In this document: piece by piece, positions 1 through 7,813 of the stretch | Numbering within the stretch: position 1 is the stretch's first letter | How the letters are laid out: every line of letters begins with the position of its first letter | Origin: an uncultured bacterium | GTDB taxonomy: Bacteria > Vulcanimicrobiota > Xenobia > Xenobiales > Xenobiaceae | Assembly: GCA_934636825.1 (NCBI GenBank) | Contig: CAKUBG010000006.1 | Span: 1 to 64,000, forward strand | Direction: 5' to 3' | DNA length: 64,000 nt | Position numbers and translations under genes: made by a program | Notes under the pieces: model-generated | Database searches by the model: none | The model's input: only the letters and a program-made list of their open reading frames with translations | Told to the model about the DNA's origin: nothing

Positions 1-323
1 CAATTGGGTGCCGCGAGGTACTCTTCGTTAGCTTTAACTTCTTCGGCTTCAGCTTCAGCCTTACGGATGGCAGCTTTTGATGGGCGCCCACGCTTAGGCT
101 TGGCAGCTTCTACAGCTTGAGCTAAGCGCACATTTTCCCAGTACCGCTCCTGCGCTTCCTTAGGGAGCGAGTCAAGGGCGATCTCGTACTTGAAACCGGT
201 TCCACCATGATTACTTGAAGTTTTTCTAAAAGTTAAACTTCCATGTTTAATCTTATAGCTAATATTAGTAACGTGACAGCCTATTAAATCAGCTGTCTCT
301 TGCATTGAGAGCCAAGCGCTCAT
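1..323 (-). CDS. Mu-like transposase A, N-terminal part (runs off left edge)
   Basis: Reading leftward from the ATG at 323-321, an open frame continues to the window edge (about 107 codons). The first ~60 residues look like the phage Mu A-type winged-helix DNA-binding domain: a start resembling MSAWLSMQETADLIG, then FKYEIALDSLPKEAQERYW, a wording typical of the Mu DNA-binding domain before the Ibeta/integrase parts. An AT-hook-like KRGRPSK and an Ala/Glu-rich linker follow. The ATG overlaps the TGA of the upstream HTH gene by 4 bases, so the two are translationally coupled. By family knowledge MuA binds the phage ends and performs strand transfer; the catalytic domain lies outside the window. 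Only the N-terminus is visible, so the assignment rests on that domain and on the ner/repressor neighbourhood. Confidence 0.7.
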   Translation of the reverse strand, partial: MSAWLSMQETADLIGCHVTNISYKIKHGSLTFRKTSSNHGGTGFKYEIALDSLPKEAQERYWENVRLAQAVEAAKPKRGRPSKAAIRKAEAEAEEVKANEEYLAAPN

Positions 324-535
324 ACAAAATCAGCCTCTCTAATCCCATCAATTAGAAAACCGCTAGAGACTCCAAGGAGACTAGAGAGCAACCGAATTGT
401 TTTTAAAGACGGATCCATCTTGCCGCGTTCAAACAGGCAGATGGTGACTTCAGAAAGGCCGGTCATTTTAGCAAGTTGCTTTTGAGTAAGACCTTTTTTC
501 TGTCGTGCAATTTTAAGCCCGTTCAATCCAGTCAA
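320..535 (-). CDS. Small XRE-type HTH regulator (Ner/Cro-like)
   Basis: This 71-residue protein is almost entirely a helix-turn-helix of the XRE/Cro family: KIARQKKGLTQKQLAKMTGL followed by SEVTICLFERGKMDPSLKTI. It begins at a TTG (535-533); no ATG is available and the SD upstream is weak (AGTGAG). It is transcribed leftward and overlaps the transposase start by 4 bases, the position that ner occupies in Mu-like phages, where it represses early transcription. It faces the rightward repressor gene across a palindromic operator. The role is inferred from size, fold and position. Confidence 0.7.
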   Translation of the reverse strand: MTGLNGLKIARQKKGLTQKQLAKMTGLSEVTICLFERGKMDPSLKTIRLLSSLLGVSSGFLIDGIREADFV

Positions 536-557
536 CTTATTATTTTCTCACTTTCGG

Positions 558-580
558 TTTAACTATAAGTTATAGTTAAA
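558..580. promoter_or_regulatory. Palindromic operator between divergent HTH genes
   Basis: A perfect inverted repeat has 11-base arms around one central base (left arm TTTAACTATAA). A further half-site with the same AAACTATAAT wording follows at 577-588. It lies between the leftward small HTH gene and the rightward repressor gene, where a lysis/lysogeny-type switch operator is expected. The AT-rich arms also contain -10-like hexamers for both directions. Confidence 0.6.
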
Positions 581-651
581 CTATAATTAGTGTATTACTA
601 AAAGTCAATAGCCATGGAGGGGGTAAACTTTAAGTGTCGATTTAATTTTTT

Positions 652-1032
652 ATGAATTACAAGTTTTTAATTGGTCAAAGAATAAAATCTGCTAGAGAAT
701 CTATAGTTATGAAGCAAGAACGTTTAGCAGAACTTTTAAACGTAACGATTGCTACAGTCAGTCAGTGGGAAAATGGAAAATTATTCCCAAGGTTAGAGCG
801 TTTGGTATCAATCGCTGAAATTACGGACAAACAGCTTGACTATTTTTTTAGAGCTGTTGATGAGCCTCAAGAAGGAAATAACGTTGAGTTAACTGCTCAA
901 GAACTTTATATTGTCGAAACCTTTAGAAAATTAAATCAATCAGGCCAAGATTATTTACTCGAATGTACTGACAATTGCAGATGTCTTGCCAAATATAAAA
1001 AATCTAATAATAGGGCCGTGGTAAATAGCTAG
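652..1032 (+). CDS. Prophage repressor, XRE family
   Basis: This is a 126-residue protein with an N-terminal HTH (residues ~8-62: IGQRIKSARESIVMKQERLA, then VTIATVSQWENGKLFPRLER) and a short C-terminal region ending with a Cys-containing helix (ECTDNCRCL). It is transcribed away from the small HTH and transposase genes, which is the repressor position of a Mu-like phage. The ATG at 652 is the only start possible after the in-frame stop at 643, yet no SD lies within 10 nt. Instead, a 13-codon leader ORF begins at 614 and ends on a TGA that overlaps this ATG. Expression may depend on that coupling. The gene is AT-rich compared with the host genes. Confidence 0.65.
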   Translation: MNYKFLIGQRIKSARESIVMKQERLAELLNVTIATVSQWENGKLFPRLERLVSIAEITDKQLDYFFRAVDEPQEGNNVELTAQELYIVETFRKLNQSGQDYLLECTDNCRCLAKYKKSNNRAVVNS

Positions 1033-1081
1033 AAACTATTATTTCTGTTATTTTTGTTATGTCTGTTCAATTGAGGAAAAT

Positions 1082-1103
1082 GCCGAAAATTCGGGCTTTT
1101 ATT
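1082..1103 (+). terminator. Short terminator after the prophage repressor
   Basis: The palindrome CCGAAAATTCGG is followed by GCTTTTATT, about 50 bases downstream of the repressor stop. The stem is short, so termination strength is uncertain. Confidence 0.4.
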
Positions 1104-1124
1104 AAAATGAATTTTTGGAATTTT

Positions 1125-1392
1125 GGATCGGATAAAAAAATAGGAGTTTTAAAAATACAAAAATCCGCACAGATCCGCTTTTTTTCAGGCTTTTTGAGCC
1201 CCTAAATGACAATAAAAAACGCCCCTTCAGCTCCTATTTAATAGGTTTTGAAAGGACGTTAAATTGTAAAAAAGCGGATCTGCTGGAAAAAATTCTCGCA
1301 AACCATTTAGGAAGCCGATAAAGAGAAAAGCCCGAAGTGATGGGATTTTAAGGAGATCTAAAAAATGGGCTTTCTCTCAAAACATCCGATCC
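1125..1392. repeat. Nested inverted repeats; probable prophage end region
   Basis: There is no gene between 1033 and 1399. Several inverted repeat pairs are nested here: GGATCGGAT (1125-1133) with ATCCGATCC (1384-1392), CAGATCCGC plus T6 (1170-1184) with A6 plus GCGGATCTG (1268-1282), and AAATAGGAG (about 1138) with CTCCTATTT (about 1230). Mu-like phages carry several transposase-binding sites at the end next to the repressor, so these may be the terminal binding sites, and the phage-chromosome junction should lie in this stretch. The exact end (expected ...CA) cannot be fixed without the other end or an empty site. Confidence 0.35.
1323..1376 (-). terminator. Possible terminator of the MATE gene
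   Basis: GAGAAAAGCCC (1323-1333) pairs with GGGCTTTCTC (1367-1376), leaving a 33-base loop. It lies directly downstream of the MATE stop codon on the minus strand. The long loop makes this an atypical terminator. Confidence 0.35.
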
Positions 1393-1399
1393 CTTATAA

Positions 1400-2728
1400 T
1401 TAATAGCCGTATTTGGGGCGATTGACTTTTAAGAAAATCAAAGTGGTAATTAAAGCGCCGATTTCGGCTACAATTACGGAAGCCCAGATCCATTCTACGC
1501 CGAAAAGCAAGGGCAAAACCATAACGCTTATCGATTGGAAAACCAAAGTGCGCGTAAAAGCTATAATGGCAGAAACTAAGCCGTCATTTAAAGCTGTAAA
1601 GAAAGACGAGCTAAAAATTTCAAAGCCGAAGAAAGCGAAAGCCACTGAATAGATGCGCAAACCGTGTTTGGTAATAGCTAGCAACTCTTGATCGTAGCCT
1701 ACAAACAGGCGCACGATAGGATCGGCAAACACTGTGCTGATTAAAGCCATCAAAATACCTACGCTGACCGTAAAAACAGTGCTCTTTTTGAGCATGTTTT
1801 TGACTTCGGCCGGATTTTTCGCTCCAAAGTGGTAGCTGGTAATAGGGGAAGCGCCGATAGAGTAGCCCACAAAAATAGAGGAGAAGATAAAGCAAAGGTA
1901 GCCAATTACTCCATAAGCAGCTACGCCATTTTCGCCAATAAAACGCAAAAGCTGATAATTGTACAAAATTACCAAAATGGAAGACGAGATGCCGTTCATA
2001 AGCTCGGAAGAGCCGTTAGTGCAAGACTTCCAAAGCACGTTTCCGTAAAATTGGGTAGAGCCTAAGTGGAGCGGGCTATCATTTTTGCGGGCAAAATAAA
2101 CCAAAGCCGTTAAGCCGCCCACTACTTGGCTTAAAGCTGTAGCTATAGCCGCGCCAGCTAAGCCCCAGTGAAAAACGATAATAAAAAGCGCGTCTAGAGC
2201 CATATTGGTAAAGCCGGCCAGCAAAGTAACGGCAAAACCAAGCTTCGGTTTTTCGGCAGCTATAAAAAAGCTCTGAAAGACATTTTGTAGCATAAAAAAA
2301 GGCATGGCCATCATATTGATACGGCCATAAGTAATGCTACAAGCCAAGAGATCGCCTTCAGCTCCCAGAGCGTGGGCAATATAAGGTACAGCTACATAGC
2401 CTAACACAGCGGCTATAGTGCCAAAAATGGCTGTCGAGTAAACGATCATGGAAAAATATCGATTGGCCAGTTTATTGTCGCCTTCACCTAAAGTTTTAGC
2501 TACAATAGCTGTGCCGCCGGTGCCTAACATAAAGCCTAGAGCACCCACAATCATCATGACCGGAAAGATAAAGTTGGTAGCTGCAAAAGCCACTTTGCCC
2601 ACATAATTGGAAACAAAAAGGCCGTCTATAACGCTGTAAGTGGAAATAAACAACATCATAGCCATAGAAGGCAGCACAAAACGCAACAGCCTGGAATAGG
2701 TAAAATGATCTGAAAGTTTGATTTCCAT
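1400..2728 (-). CDS. MATE-family multidrug/cation efflux transporter
   Basis: This 442-residue polytopic membrane protein has the length and internal repeat of MATE transporters (about 12 membrane segments). The N-terminus holds the family-typical wording LLRFVLPSMAMMLFISTYSV then IDGLFVSNYVG and GTGGTAIVAKTLGEGD, resembling the MepA/DinF branch. MATE proteins export drugs or metabolites in exchange for Na+ or H+. The start is an ATG preceded by AGGTG. A -35/-10 pair lies about 75 bases upstream, and the gene appears monocistronic. The substrate cannot be inferred. It abuts the prophage end, so its 3' flank may be the insertion target. Confidence 0.85.
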   Translation of the reverse strand: MEIKLSDHFTYSRLLRFVLPSMAMMLFISTYSVIDGLFVSNYVGKVAFAATNFIFPVMMIVGALGFMLGTGGTAIVAKTLGEGDNKLANRYFSMIVYSTAIFGTIAAVLGYVAVPYIAHALGAEGDLLACSITYGRINMMAMPFFMLQNVFQSFFIAAEKPKLGFAVTLLAGFTNMALDALFIIVFHWGLAGAAIATALSQVVGGLTALVYFARKNDSPLHLGSTQFYGNVLWKSCTNGSSELMNGISSSILVILYNYQLLRFIGENGVAAYGVIGYLCFIFSSIFVGYSIGASPITSYHFGAKNPAEVKNMLKKSTVFTVSVGILMALISTVFADPIVRLFVGYDQELLAITKHGLRIYSVAFAFFGFEIFSSSFFTALNDGLVSAIIAFTRTLVFQSISVMVLPLLFGVEWIWASVIVAEIGALITTLIFLKVNRPKYGY

Positions 2729-2799
2729 TAAAACACCTAAAATTAACCAAAAAAAAGTAAAGTCAAAGTTTTGAATAACAGCTACAATTTCGAACTACC

Positions 2800-2827
2800 A
2801 TTGTACAATATATAACCTTTAAATCAA
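2800..2827 (-). promoter_or_regulatory. Putative sigma70-type promoter for the MATE gene
   Basis: On the minus strand TTGATT and TACAAT are separated by 16 bases, about 75 bases upstream of the MATE ATG. The rest of 2729-2990 is very AT-rich with no coding frame I would support. Confidence 0.4.
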
Positions 2828-2988
2828 GTTGCAGCCCAAGTTGTTTTCTTAGTGTCTGCTTAAGTTTTTCTATATATAAGAAATAATAATAAAAATAATA
2901 TTTTTTTATCAATTTTATAAAAAATTCGAAGTTCAAAGAGTCAGTGAATAAAAGTATGTAAAAATAGAACAAGCTATTATGCCTTCTA

Positions 2989-3030
2989 TGGTATAATGTC
3001 CCCCCGGTGTTTATGCAAGGTATGTTGCAT
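2989..3030 (+). promoter_or_regulatory. Extended -10 promoter and inverted repeat before the flavin reductase gene
   Basis: An extended -10 (TGGTATAAT, 2989-2997) lies 75 bases before the ATG at 3071. Just downstream, ATGCAA and TTGCAT (3013-3030) form an inverted repeat with a 6-base spacer, placed where a repressor would block transcription. The regulator is not identified. Confidence 0.45.
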
Positions 3031-3070
3031 AGTAATTGGATAATTAAAGTAGATGAAGTGAGCAACTAAA

Positions 3071-3583
3071 ATGAAATTCAAGAAGATCGAACTCAGTGAA
3101 CTCAGCACAAAAATTGACCCAATCGTTGCTATGCGTAACAAGTGGTTTCTCGTCACCGCCGAGGACGGTGGCAAAGCAAATGCCTTAACCGCTGGCTGGG
3201 GTGCGTTAGGCAATGTTTGGGAAAAAAAGACCCTGACTGTTTTTATCCGTCCACAGCGGCATACAAAGAAATTTATGGATGCTAGCGGTCGTTTTACTGC
3301 GACCTTTTTTGACGGCCATCAGCAGGAGCTGTTATACGTTGGCAGCCACTCTGGCGCAGAGGATGCGGACAAGATCGACCACGCAGGATTACACCTAACC
3401 CATGTGGACAACCAGCCTACCTTTACCGAAGGTAAGCTGGTGTTAATTTGTAAAACACTTTATCGGCAGGCGTTGGATCCGGAGTGCTTTTTGGATAAAG
3501 CCGTCATGGAGGCGGCTTACCCGGACAAGGACTATTCTGTAACCTATGTAGCCGAAATTGAAGCCGCTTACGAAATGGAATAA
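3071..3583 (+). CDS. Flavin reductase-like (flavoredoxin-type) protein
   Basis: This 170-residue protein resembles the flavin reductase-like FMN-binding split-barrel family: an N-terminal PIVAMRNKWFLVTAEDGG, an NALTAGWGALG turn, and VFIRPQRHTKKFMD, which in the family contacts FMN. Such proteins bind FMN and act as small flavin reductases or electron carriers. The codon use (ACC, GGC, CTG) is more GC-rich than in the neighbours and resembles Clostridia genes, as does the acetyltransferase downstream, suggesting recent acquisition. A promoter with an inverted-repeat operator precedes it. The physiological partner is unknown. Confidence 0.7.
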   Translation: MKFKKIELSELSTKIDPIVAMRNKWFLVTAEDGGKANALTAGWGALGNVWEKKTLTVFIRPQRHTKKFMDASGRFTATFFDGHQQELLYVGSHSGAEDADKIDHAGLHLTHVDNQPTFTEGKLVLICKTLYRQALDPECFLDKAVMEAAYPDKDYSVTYVAEIEAAYEME

Positions 3584-3598
3584 TAAAATAGTTTAATA

Positions 3599-3703
3599 AT
3601 GGTTCTAGCCGGAAATTTCGCCTCGGCCATTGCCGCTTTCGGCATGAGAACGGTTGACCACCCGAAAAGCATTTTTCTTAGTGCAGACAAAACACAACTT
3701 TAG
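3599..3703 (+). pseudogene. Short coding-like remnant between flavin reductase and acetyltransferase genes
   Basis: A 34-codon frame runs from an ATG at 3599 to a TAG at 3703. The composition looks protein-like (MVLAGNFASAIAAF, then MRTVDHPKSIFLSADK) and not like random intergenic sequence, but there is no SD and no recognisable family. It may be the tail of a gene lost when this cassette was transferred, or chance. Confidence 0.2.
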
Positions 3704-3727
3704 AAACGGATAAATGAGGGATCGATA

Positions 3728-4303
3728 ATGACGGAAGAAGAAAAAAAGCTGGACGCTGGCCTTTATTACGATTTCTGGGATGCAGGCGTCAACGGTAGGA
3801 AGCTGAACGCCATCCGCTTTTGTCGGGAACTGCGACAAATGCAAGATGCAGACGCAACAGGAGCAGAGCAAGCAGAACTTATCAAAAAGTATTTCGGCTC
3901 AGTAGGACGGGATGTATGCCTTTGCCCAGGCTTTATGTGCGATAATGGCAGGAATATCCATGTGGGCGATCAGTTCCTCGCCAACTACAATGTGACTATC
4001 CTAGACATCATGCCGGTGCATATAGGAGACTATGTGATGATCGGACCGAATACGCTAATTATAACGGTTAACCATCCGCTCACGCCCAAGGGACGCCGGG
4101 AACATCTTGGTATCGGCAAACCTGTCACCATCGGAAACGATGTCTGGATTGGCGGAAATTGCACCATTCTTCCTGGTGTGACTATTGGCAATAATGTGGT
4201 CATTGCCGCAGGGGCTGTTGTAACCCATGATGTACCCGATAACTGTGTGGTTGGAGGTGTCCCGGCCAAAAAGATCAAAGATATTGAAAATGATGTATTC
4301 TAA
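3728..4303 (+). CDS. Maltose/galactoside O-acetyltransferase family protein (hexapeptide repeat)
   Basis: This 191-residue protein has the Maa/LacA/NodL layout: an N-terminal cap (residues ~1-60, sugar O-acetyltransferase wording such as YYDF and FCRELRQM), then left-handed beta-helix hexapeptide repeats (VHIGDYVMIGPNT, then VTIGNDVWIGGNC, then VTIGNNVVIAAGAVV). The His of TVNHPL is the probable catalytic residue. The reaction is acetyl-CoA-dependent O-acetylation of a sugar; the acceptor is unknown. It has a normal SD (GAGGG, 7 nt), unlike many host genes here, and GC-rich codons like the gene before it. It ends with a strong terminator. Confidence 0.85.
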   Translation: MTEEEKKLDAGLYYDFWDAGVNGRKLNAIRFCRELRQMQDADATGAEQAELIKKYFGSVGRDVCLCPGFMCDNGRNIHVGDQFLANYNVTILDIMPVHIGDYVMIGPNTLIITVNHPLTPKGRREHLGIGKPVTIGNDVWIGGNCTILPGVTIGNNVVIAAGAVVTHDVPDNCVVGGVPAKKIKDIENDVF

Positions 4304-4339
4304 TGGGGCAGTTCAACTAGCAATTTGACAATAGTGTAA

Positions 4340-4381
4340 TACCCTCTTAACCGGATAAACATCGGTTAAGAGGGTATTTTT
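4340..4381 (+). terminator. Strong intrinsic terminator
   Basis: Perfect 14-base arms (TACCCTCTTAACCG at 4340-4353 and its complement at 4363-4376) are followed by TTTTTA. It closes the flavin reductase/acetyltransferase block. Confidence 0.9.
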
Positions 4382-4467
4382 ATGGGCGATTTTTTTCTGT
4401 GGCAGGTAAAACCAGTTGTATATAATGAAAGGCGCCTTCAGTTTAGGCCGGAGGAGACGAATAACTT

Positions 4468-4836
4468 ATGGCTATTGTAAAAGTTGATCATATAAATATC
4501 GCTTGCACAGATTTAGCAGAAACAGCCCACTTTTATACTGAAGTTTTGGGCTTTAGTCGCGGCCAAATTAAACAAAGCGGCGCCAAAAAAATGCTCAATT
4601 TAACTAAGCAAGACGCTGTTGTGGAGTTGGCTCAGCCTACCGACGGAGATCGTTTAGATGGTGACGCTTATAATCACATAGCTTTTACTTCCGACGATAT
4701 TCAAGCCGATTTTAAACATATGCAAGCGCTTGGTTTTACTTTGCTTAACGATTCGGTGCAAGAGAGCGCTGGCGCCTTTTACTTTTTTATGGAAGCTCCC
4801 GGCGGCGCTTTAGTGGAGATTATTACGCACAAATAG
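4468..4836 (+). CDS. VOC-superfamily (glyoxalase/dioxygenase fold) protein
   Basis: This 122-residue protein covers two beta-alpha-beta-beta-beta modules of the vicinal oxygen chelate fold: KVDHINIACTDLAETAHFY at the N-terminus (His at position 8 as first metal ligand) and a second half with YNHIAFTSDDI and PGGALVEII (His and Glu ligands). Glyoxalase I has this type of fold and metal site, but many relatives are dioxygenases or resistance proteins, so no substrate is assigned. The SD GGAGGAG lies 11 nt from the ATG. An aldo/keto reductase follows after 57 bases, possibly co-transcribed. Confidence 0.8.
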   Translation: MAIVKVDHINIACTDLAETAHFYTEVLGFSRGQIKQSGAKKMLNLTKQDAVVELAQPTDGDRLDGDAYNHIAFTSDDIQADFKHMQALGFTLLNDSVQESAGAFYFFMEAPGGALVEIITHK

Positions 4837-4893
4837 GGCCGTTTTGCTGGTATTGATATTGTTGGACAAATTGGCGAAAAGGTAAAAATCGGC

Positions 4894-6012
4894 ATGCATA
4901 AGCGTCGTTTAGGGCGTACAGAACTTATGGTCTCAGAAGTTGGTATTGGTGGCTTGGGCATTATTTCCAAGCTTTTGCCCGATCGTCAGGCCGGCATAGA
5001 AACTGTACGCCATGCTTTAGACTGTGGCATGAATTATATAGACACAGCCCGAGGCTACTTCGACGCGGAGGAAACGATAGGCCAAGCTATTCAAGATAGG
5101 CGCGATCAGGTTATTTTGGCTTCCAAAACATATTTGCGCTCTGGCTTTTTAGCTTATAAAGATCTAGAAACCAGCTTGGCCACCTTAAAAGTGAACCATC
5201 TCGATATGTATCAAGTTCACCATGTGCAATATAAAAGCGAACTTGAGCAAGTGATGGCTCCCAAGGGAGCTTTGGAAGCTCTGGAAAGTGCCAAACGCGA
5301 AGGCTTAATCGATCATATAGGCATAACTTCCCACCATACACGAGTGTTGGCCCAAGCCTTGGAAACGGGCCGCTTTGATACGGTTATGCTGCCTTTTTCG
5401 CCTATAGAACGCGACGGCTTAGCTGAAGTTTATACGGCAGCCAAACGCTTCGACGTGGGCATTATCGCTATGAAAGTGCTTTCTTCCGGACGTTTAACTT
5501 CTGTAGAAGAAGCTATTCAGTTTGTGTTGGCTCACGATATTTCCATGTGCGTTTTGGGCTGCACTACTAAAGAACACGTCGACCGTGATATTGCTGCTGC
5601 CGAAGCTTTCCATCAGCTAAGCGAGGCTCAGCGCCAAGGCTTGCTCTCAGGTGGCGCCGACTTAAAGGACGGTTTTTGCCGCCGCTGTCGTATTTGTGAA
5701 GGGCTTTGCCCTATGAAAATTCCTATAGCTGATGTTTTCCGTTGCGAAGACTATTTGATTTTGAACGCTACCTACGCTCGCAACGAATATAAAGCTCTCT
5801 CCCGCCATGTGCCCAATTGTATAAAATGCGGCCAATGCGAGCTCGTTTGCCCTTTCCATCTTAAAGTTACAGAATCTTTGGAGAGAGCTCATAGCCGTTT
5901 AAGTCGTGGCAAATTTGAAGACTGTGCCGTCAATATTTTACACAAAATCAAATTGTACGATTTAGCTCGCAAAGCCTATTTCTCTTTAGGCGGCGGCTTA
6001 CCCGAGCGCTAA
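4894..6012 (+). CDS. Aldo/keto reductase fused to two 4Fe-4S motifs
   Basis: This 372-residue protein has an N-terminal aldo/keto reductase TIM barrel (residues ~1-255: RRLGRTELMVSEVGIGGLG; NYIDTARGY with the catalytic Asp/Tyr pair; HLDMYQVHHV) and a C-terminal iron-sulfur part. Two cluster motifs are visible: CRRCRICEGLCP and CIKCGQCELVCP, each with four cysteines. This is the COG1453-like 'ferredoxin-type AKR' branch, whose substrates are mostly unknown. The clusters suggest electron transfer to or from NAD(P)H chemistry. The start ATG has AGGT about 10 nt upstream. It follows the VOC gene in the same direction. Confidence 0.85.
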   Translation: MHKRRLGRTELMVSEVGIGGLGIISKLLPDRQAGIETVRHALDCGMNYIDTARGYFDAEETIGQAIQDRRDQVILASKTYLRSGFLAYKDLETSLATLKVNHLDMYQVHHVQYKSELEQVMAPKGALEALESAKREGLIDHIGITSHHTRVLAQALETGRFDTVMLPFSPIERDGLAEVYTAAKRFDVGIIAMKVLSSGRLTSVEEAIQFVLAHDISMCVLGCTTKEHVDRDIAAAEAFHQLSEAQRQGLLSGGADLKDGFCRRCRICEGLCPMKIPIADVFRCEDYLILNATYARNEYKALSRHVPNCIKCGQCELVCPFHLKVTESLERAHSRLSRGKFEDCAVNILHKIKLYDLARKAYFSLGGGLPER

Positions 6013-6136
6013 AGTCGGCGCAAGTAGGCTAACCGAATAAGGGTCGCGCCTTTGTGTAGATAAAAAGGCGAAAAAGGCCGAAAAAAGGGAAAAAGCGCCA
6101 ACACATTAAACAAAGGGGCCTGCGGAGGTTGGCAAG

Positions 6137-7792
6137 GTGGAAAATACGGAAGGTTTGTGCCCTTGGTTAGGCGAGGGCCAAAGCAAGAGAGCGATCAGTA
6201 AGCCGCAGCAGCGTTGGAAAATGGGCTTTATTTCCCTTTACGATATTGAAAACAACGCGGCCCGCCTTTTGGGAGCTTGTGCCCGCCAAGCCGGCTATCA
6301 ATTTACAGAAATTTACTTTAAAGATTGGATCAACAATAAATTCGATCCACCAAAAGATTGTGAAATTGAGCGTCTATTAGAATTGATAGCTGCCAAACAA
6401 TGCAATATTGTCGGCTTGTCGGTACGCGCTTCGGCTTATCACAAAGTGGCCGCTCAGCTCACTTCCGCTATTAGGCAGCGCTTTCCTCAAATAGTTATCT
6501 TGTGGGGCGGCACCCACACAGTGTTAGCTCCAGAAAAATGTATTCTTGAAGCTGATATTGTTTGTCGCGGTGAAGCGGAAATAACTTTGGTAGAACTATT
6601 GGATCGCCTTTCCGCTGGGTTAGACATTACATCGCTGCCTAATATATGGGTTAAACAGCGGCCCGAATATAAATCTATGCAAGGGCCAGGCTCGGAAAGT
6701 TCGGAAGTTTGTACGCCAATAGTATTTAAAAACGAAGTTGGGCCCAACGTACAAAATTTAGATTTATTGCCTTTCCGCGATTTTTATTCAGCCGACAAAT
6801 ATTTCATTATGGGACGCAGCCTCGAACAAGGCGATCCTATGGTTGGCGACTCTTGCTTCCAAATGATGAATTCGCGCGGTTGCGTCTTTCATTGCGCTTA
6901 TTGTTATAATTCCGAACTTTCCGAACTTTATAAGTCGCAGGGCCACTATTATCGCACTCGCAGCGTTAGTTCCGTATTGGCCGAGATAAAGAAGGCGCGT
7001 ACTGTCTTTAAAAACATGAAGCGCATTCGTTTTGACGATGAAGTTTTTCTTTTTTCTGATGCTTGGTATGACGAATTTGCGGCTCGTTATCCTGTGGAAG
7101 TGGGGCTGCCTTTTGAAGTATTTACCGAGCCAAAATTGGTCAAAAGGCCGCTTTTTGAATTGTTGCGTCGCGCCGGCTTGGATGTAGTTTATATGGGCAT
7201 CCAGAGCAGTTGCCGCGTCAACAGCGAATTATATGATCGCAGCGGCAACGACGAGCAATTGCGAGCTTGCGCCCATATTTTCGCCGACTTGGGCTTAGAT
7301 GCTCGCTACCATGTAATGATGGACGACAAAGAGTCGACTTGGGAAGACAAGCGCCATTTATTCGATTTGCTTATGAGCTTTCCGCGCGGCAGCTATCAGC
7401 TTTATTTATTTAGTGTAGTCATTTTCCCCAACACTATGTTGGCCAGAAAATTGCTTGCGGAGGGAAAAATTACTGAAAACGATTTAGAAGGCGAGCGCAA
7501 CAAAACTTTCCAGCAAATTAGAGTGAGTTTAAATTATCCGCGCCCGCCGGAGGAGCTTTTCTGGGCTTCTATGTTTGTGCTGGTCAGCAAACGCTTTTTA
7601 AGCGACCAATTTTTGTATTTTCTGGCCGACAATAAATTTTTGCGCCGCTATCCTAAAGTGTTGGCCTATTTTGCTCAATTGTGCAATTTAATTAAAATGG
7701 CCGGCGTAGCTTTGCGCATGACCTTAAAGGGGGAAATGACCTTTACACTTATGCACCGCTGGCTCAATTGGAATTCGCTCATAAGCCAATAA
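6137..7792 (+). CDS. B12-binding-domain radical SAM protein
   Basis: This 551-residue protein starts at GTG 6137 (GGAGG, 9 nt upstream). Residues ~50-180 form a cobalamin-binding-like Rossmann region (CNIVGLSVRASAYHKV; VILWGGTHTVLAPEKC; ADIVCRGEAEITLVELL). The radical SAM core follows with the cluster motif CVFHCAYCY (C-x3-C-x2-C). The C-terminal ~100 residues contain hydrophobic stretches. This is the BchE/MiaB-like class B architecture, whose members carry out methylations or rearrangements on lipids, pigments or antibiotics. Two polytopic membrane proteins and a flippase-like protein follow in the same direction, so a lipid or glycolipid substrate is an inference. Confidence 0.85.
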   Translation: MENTEGLCPWLGEGQSKRAISKPQQRWKMGFISLYDIENNAARLLGACARQAGYQFTEIYFKDWINNKFDPPKDCEIERLLELIAAKQCNIVGLSVRASAYHKVAAQLTSAIRQRFPQIVILWGGTHTVLAPEKCILEADIVCRGEAEITLVELLDRLSAGLDITSLPNIWVKQRPEYKSMQGPGSESSEVCTPIVFKNEVGPNVQNLDLLPFRDFYSADKYFIMGRSLEQGDPMVGDSCFQMMNSRGCVFHCAYCYNSELSELYKSQGHYYRTRSVSSVLAEIKKARTVFKNMKRIRFDDEVFLFSDAWYDEFAARYPVEVGLPFEVFTEPKLVKRPLFELLRRAGLDVVYMGIQSSCRVNSELYDRSGNDEQLRACAHIFADLGLDARYHVMMDDKESTWEDKRHLFDLLMSFPRGSYQLYLFSVVIFPNTMLARKLLAEGKITENDLEGERNKTFQQIRVSLNYPRPPEELFWASMFVLVSKRFLSDQFLYFLADNKFLRRYPKVLAYFAQLCNLIKMAGVALRMTLKGEMTFTLMHRWLNWNSLISQ

Positions 7793-7813
7793 AGCGCCGC
7801 TCTAAAATACATT

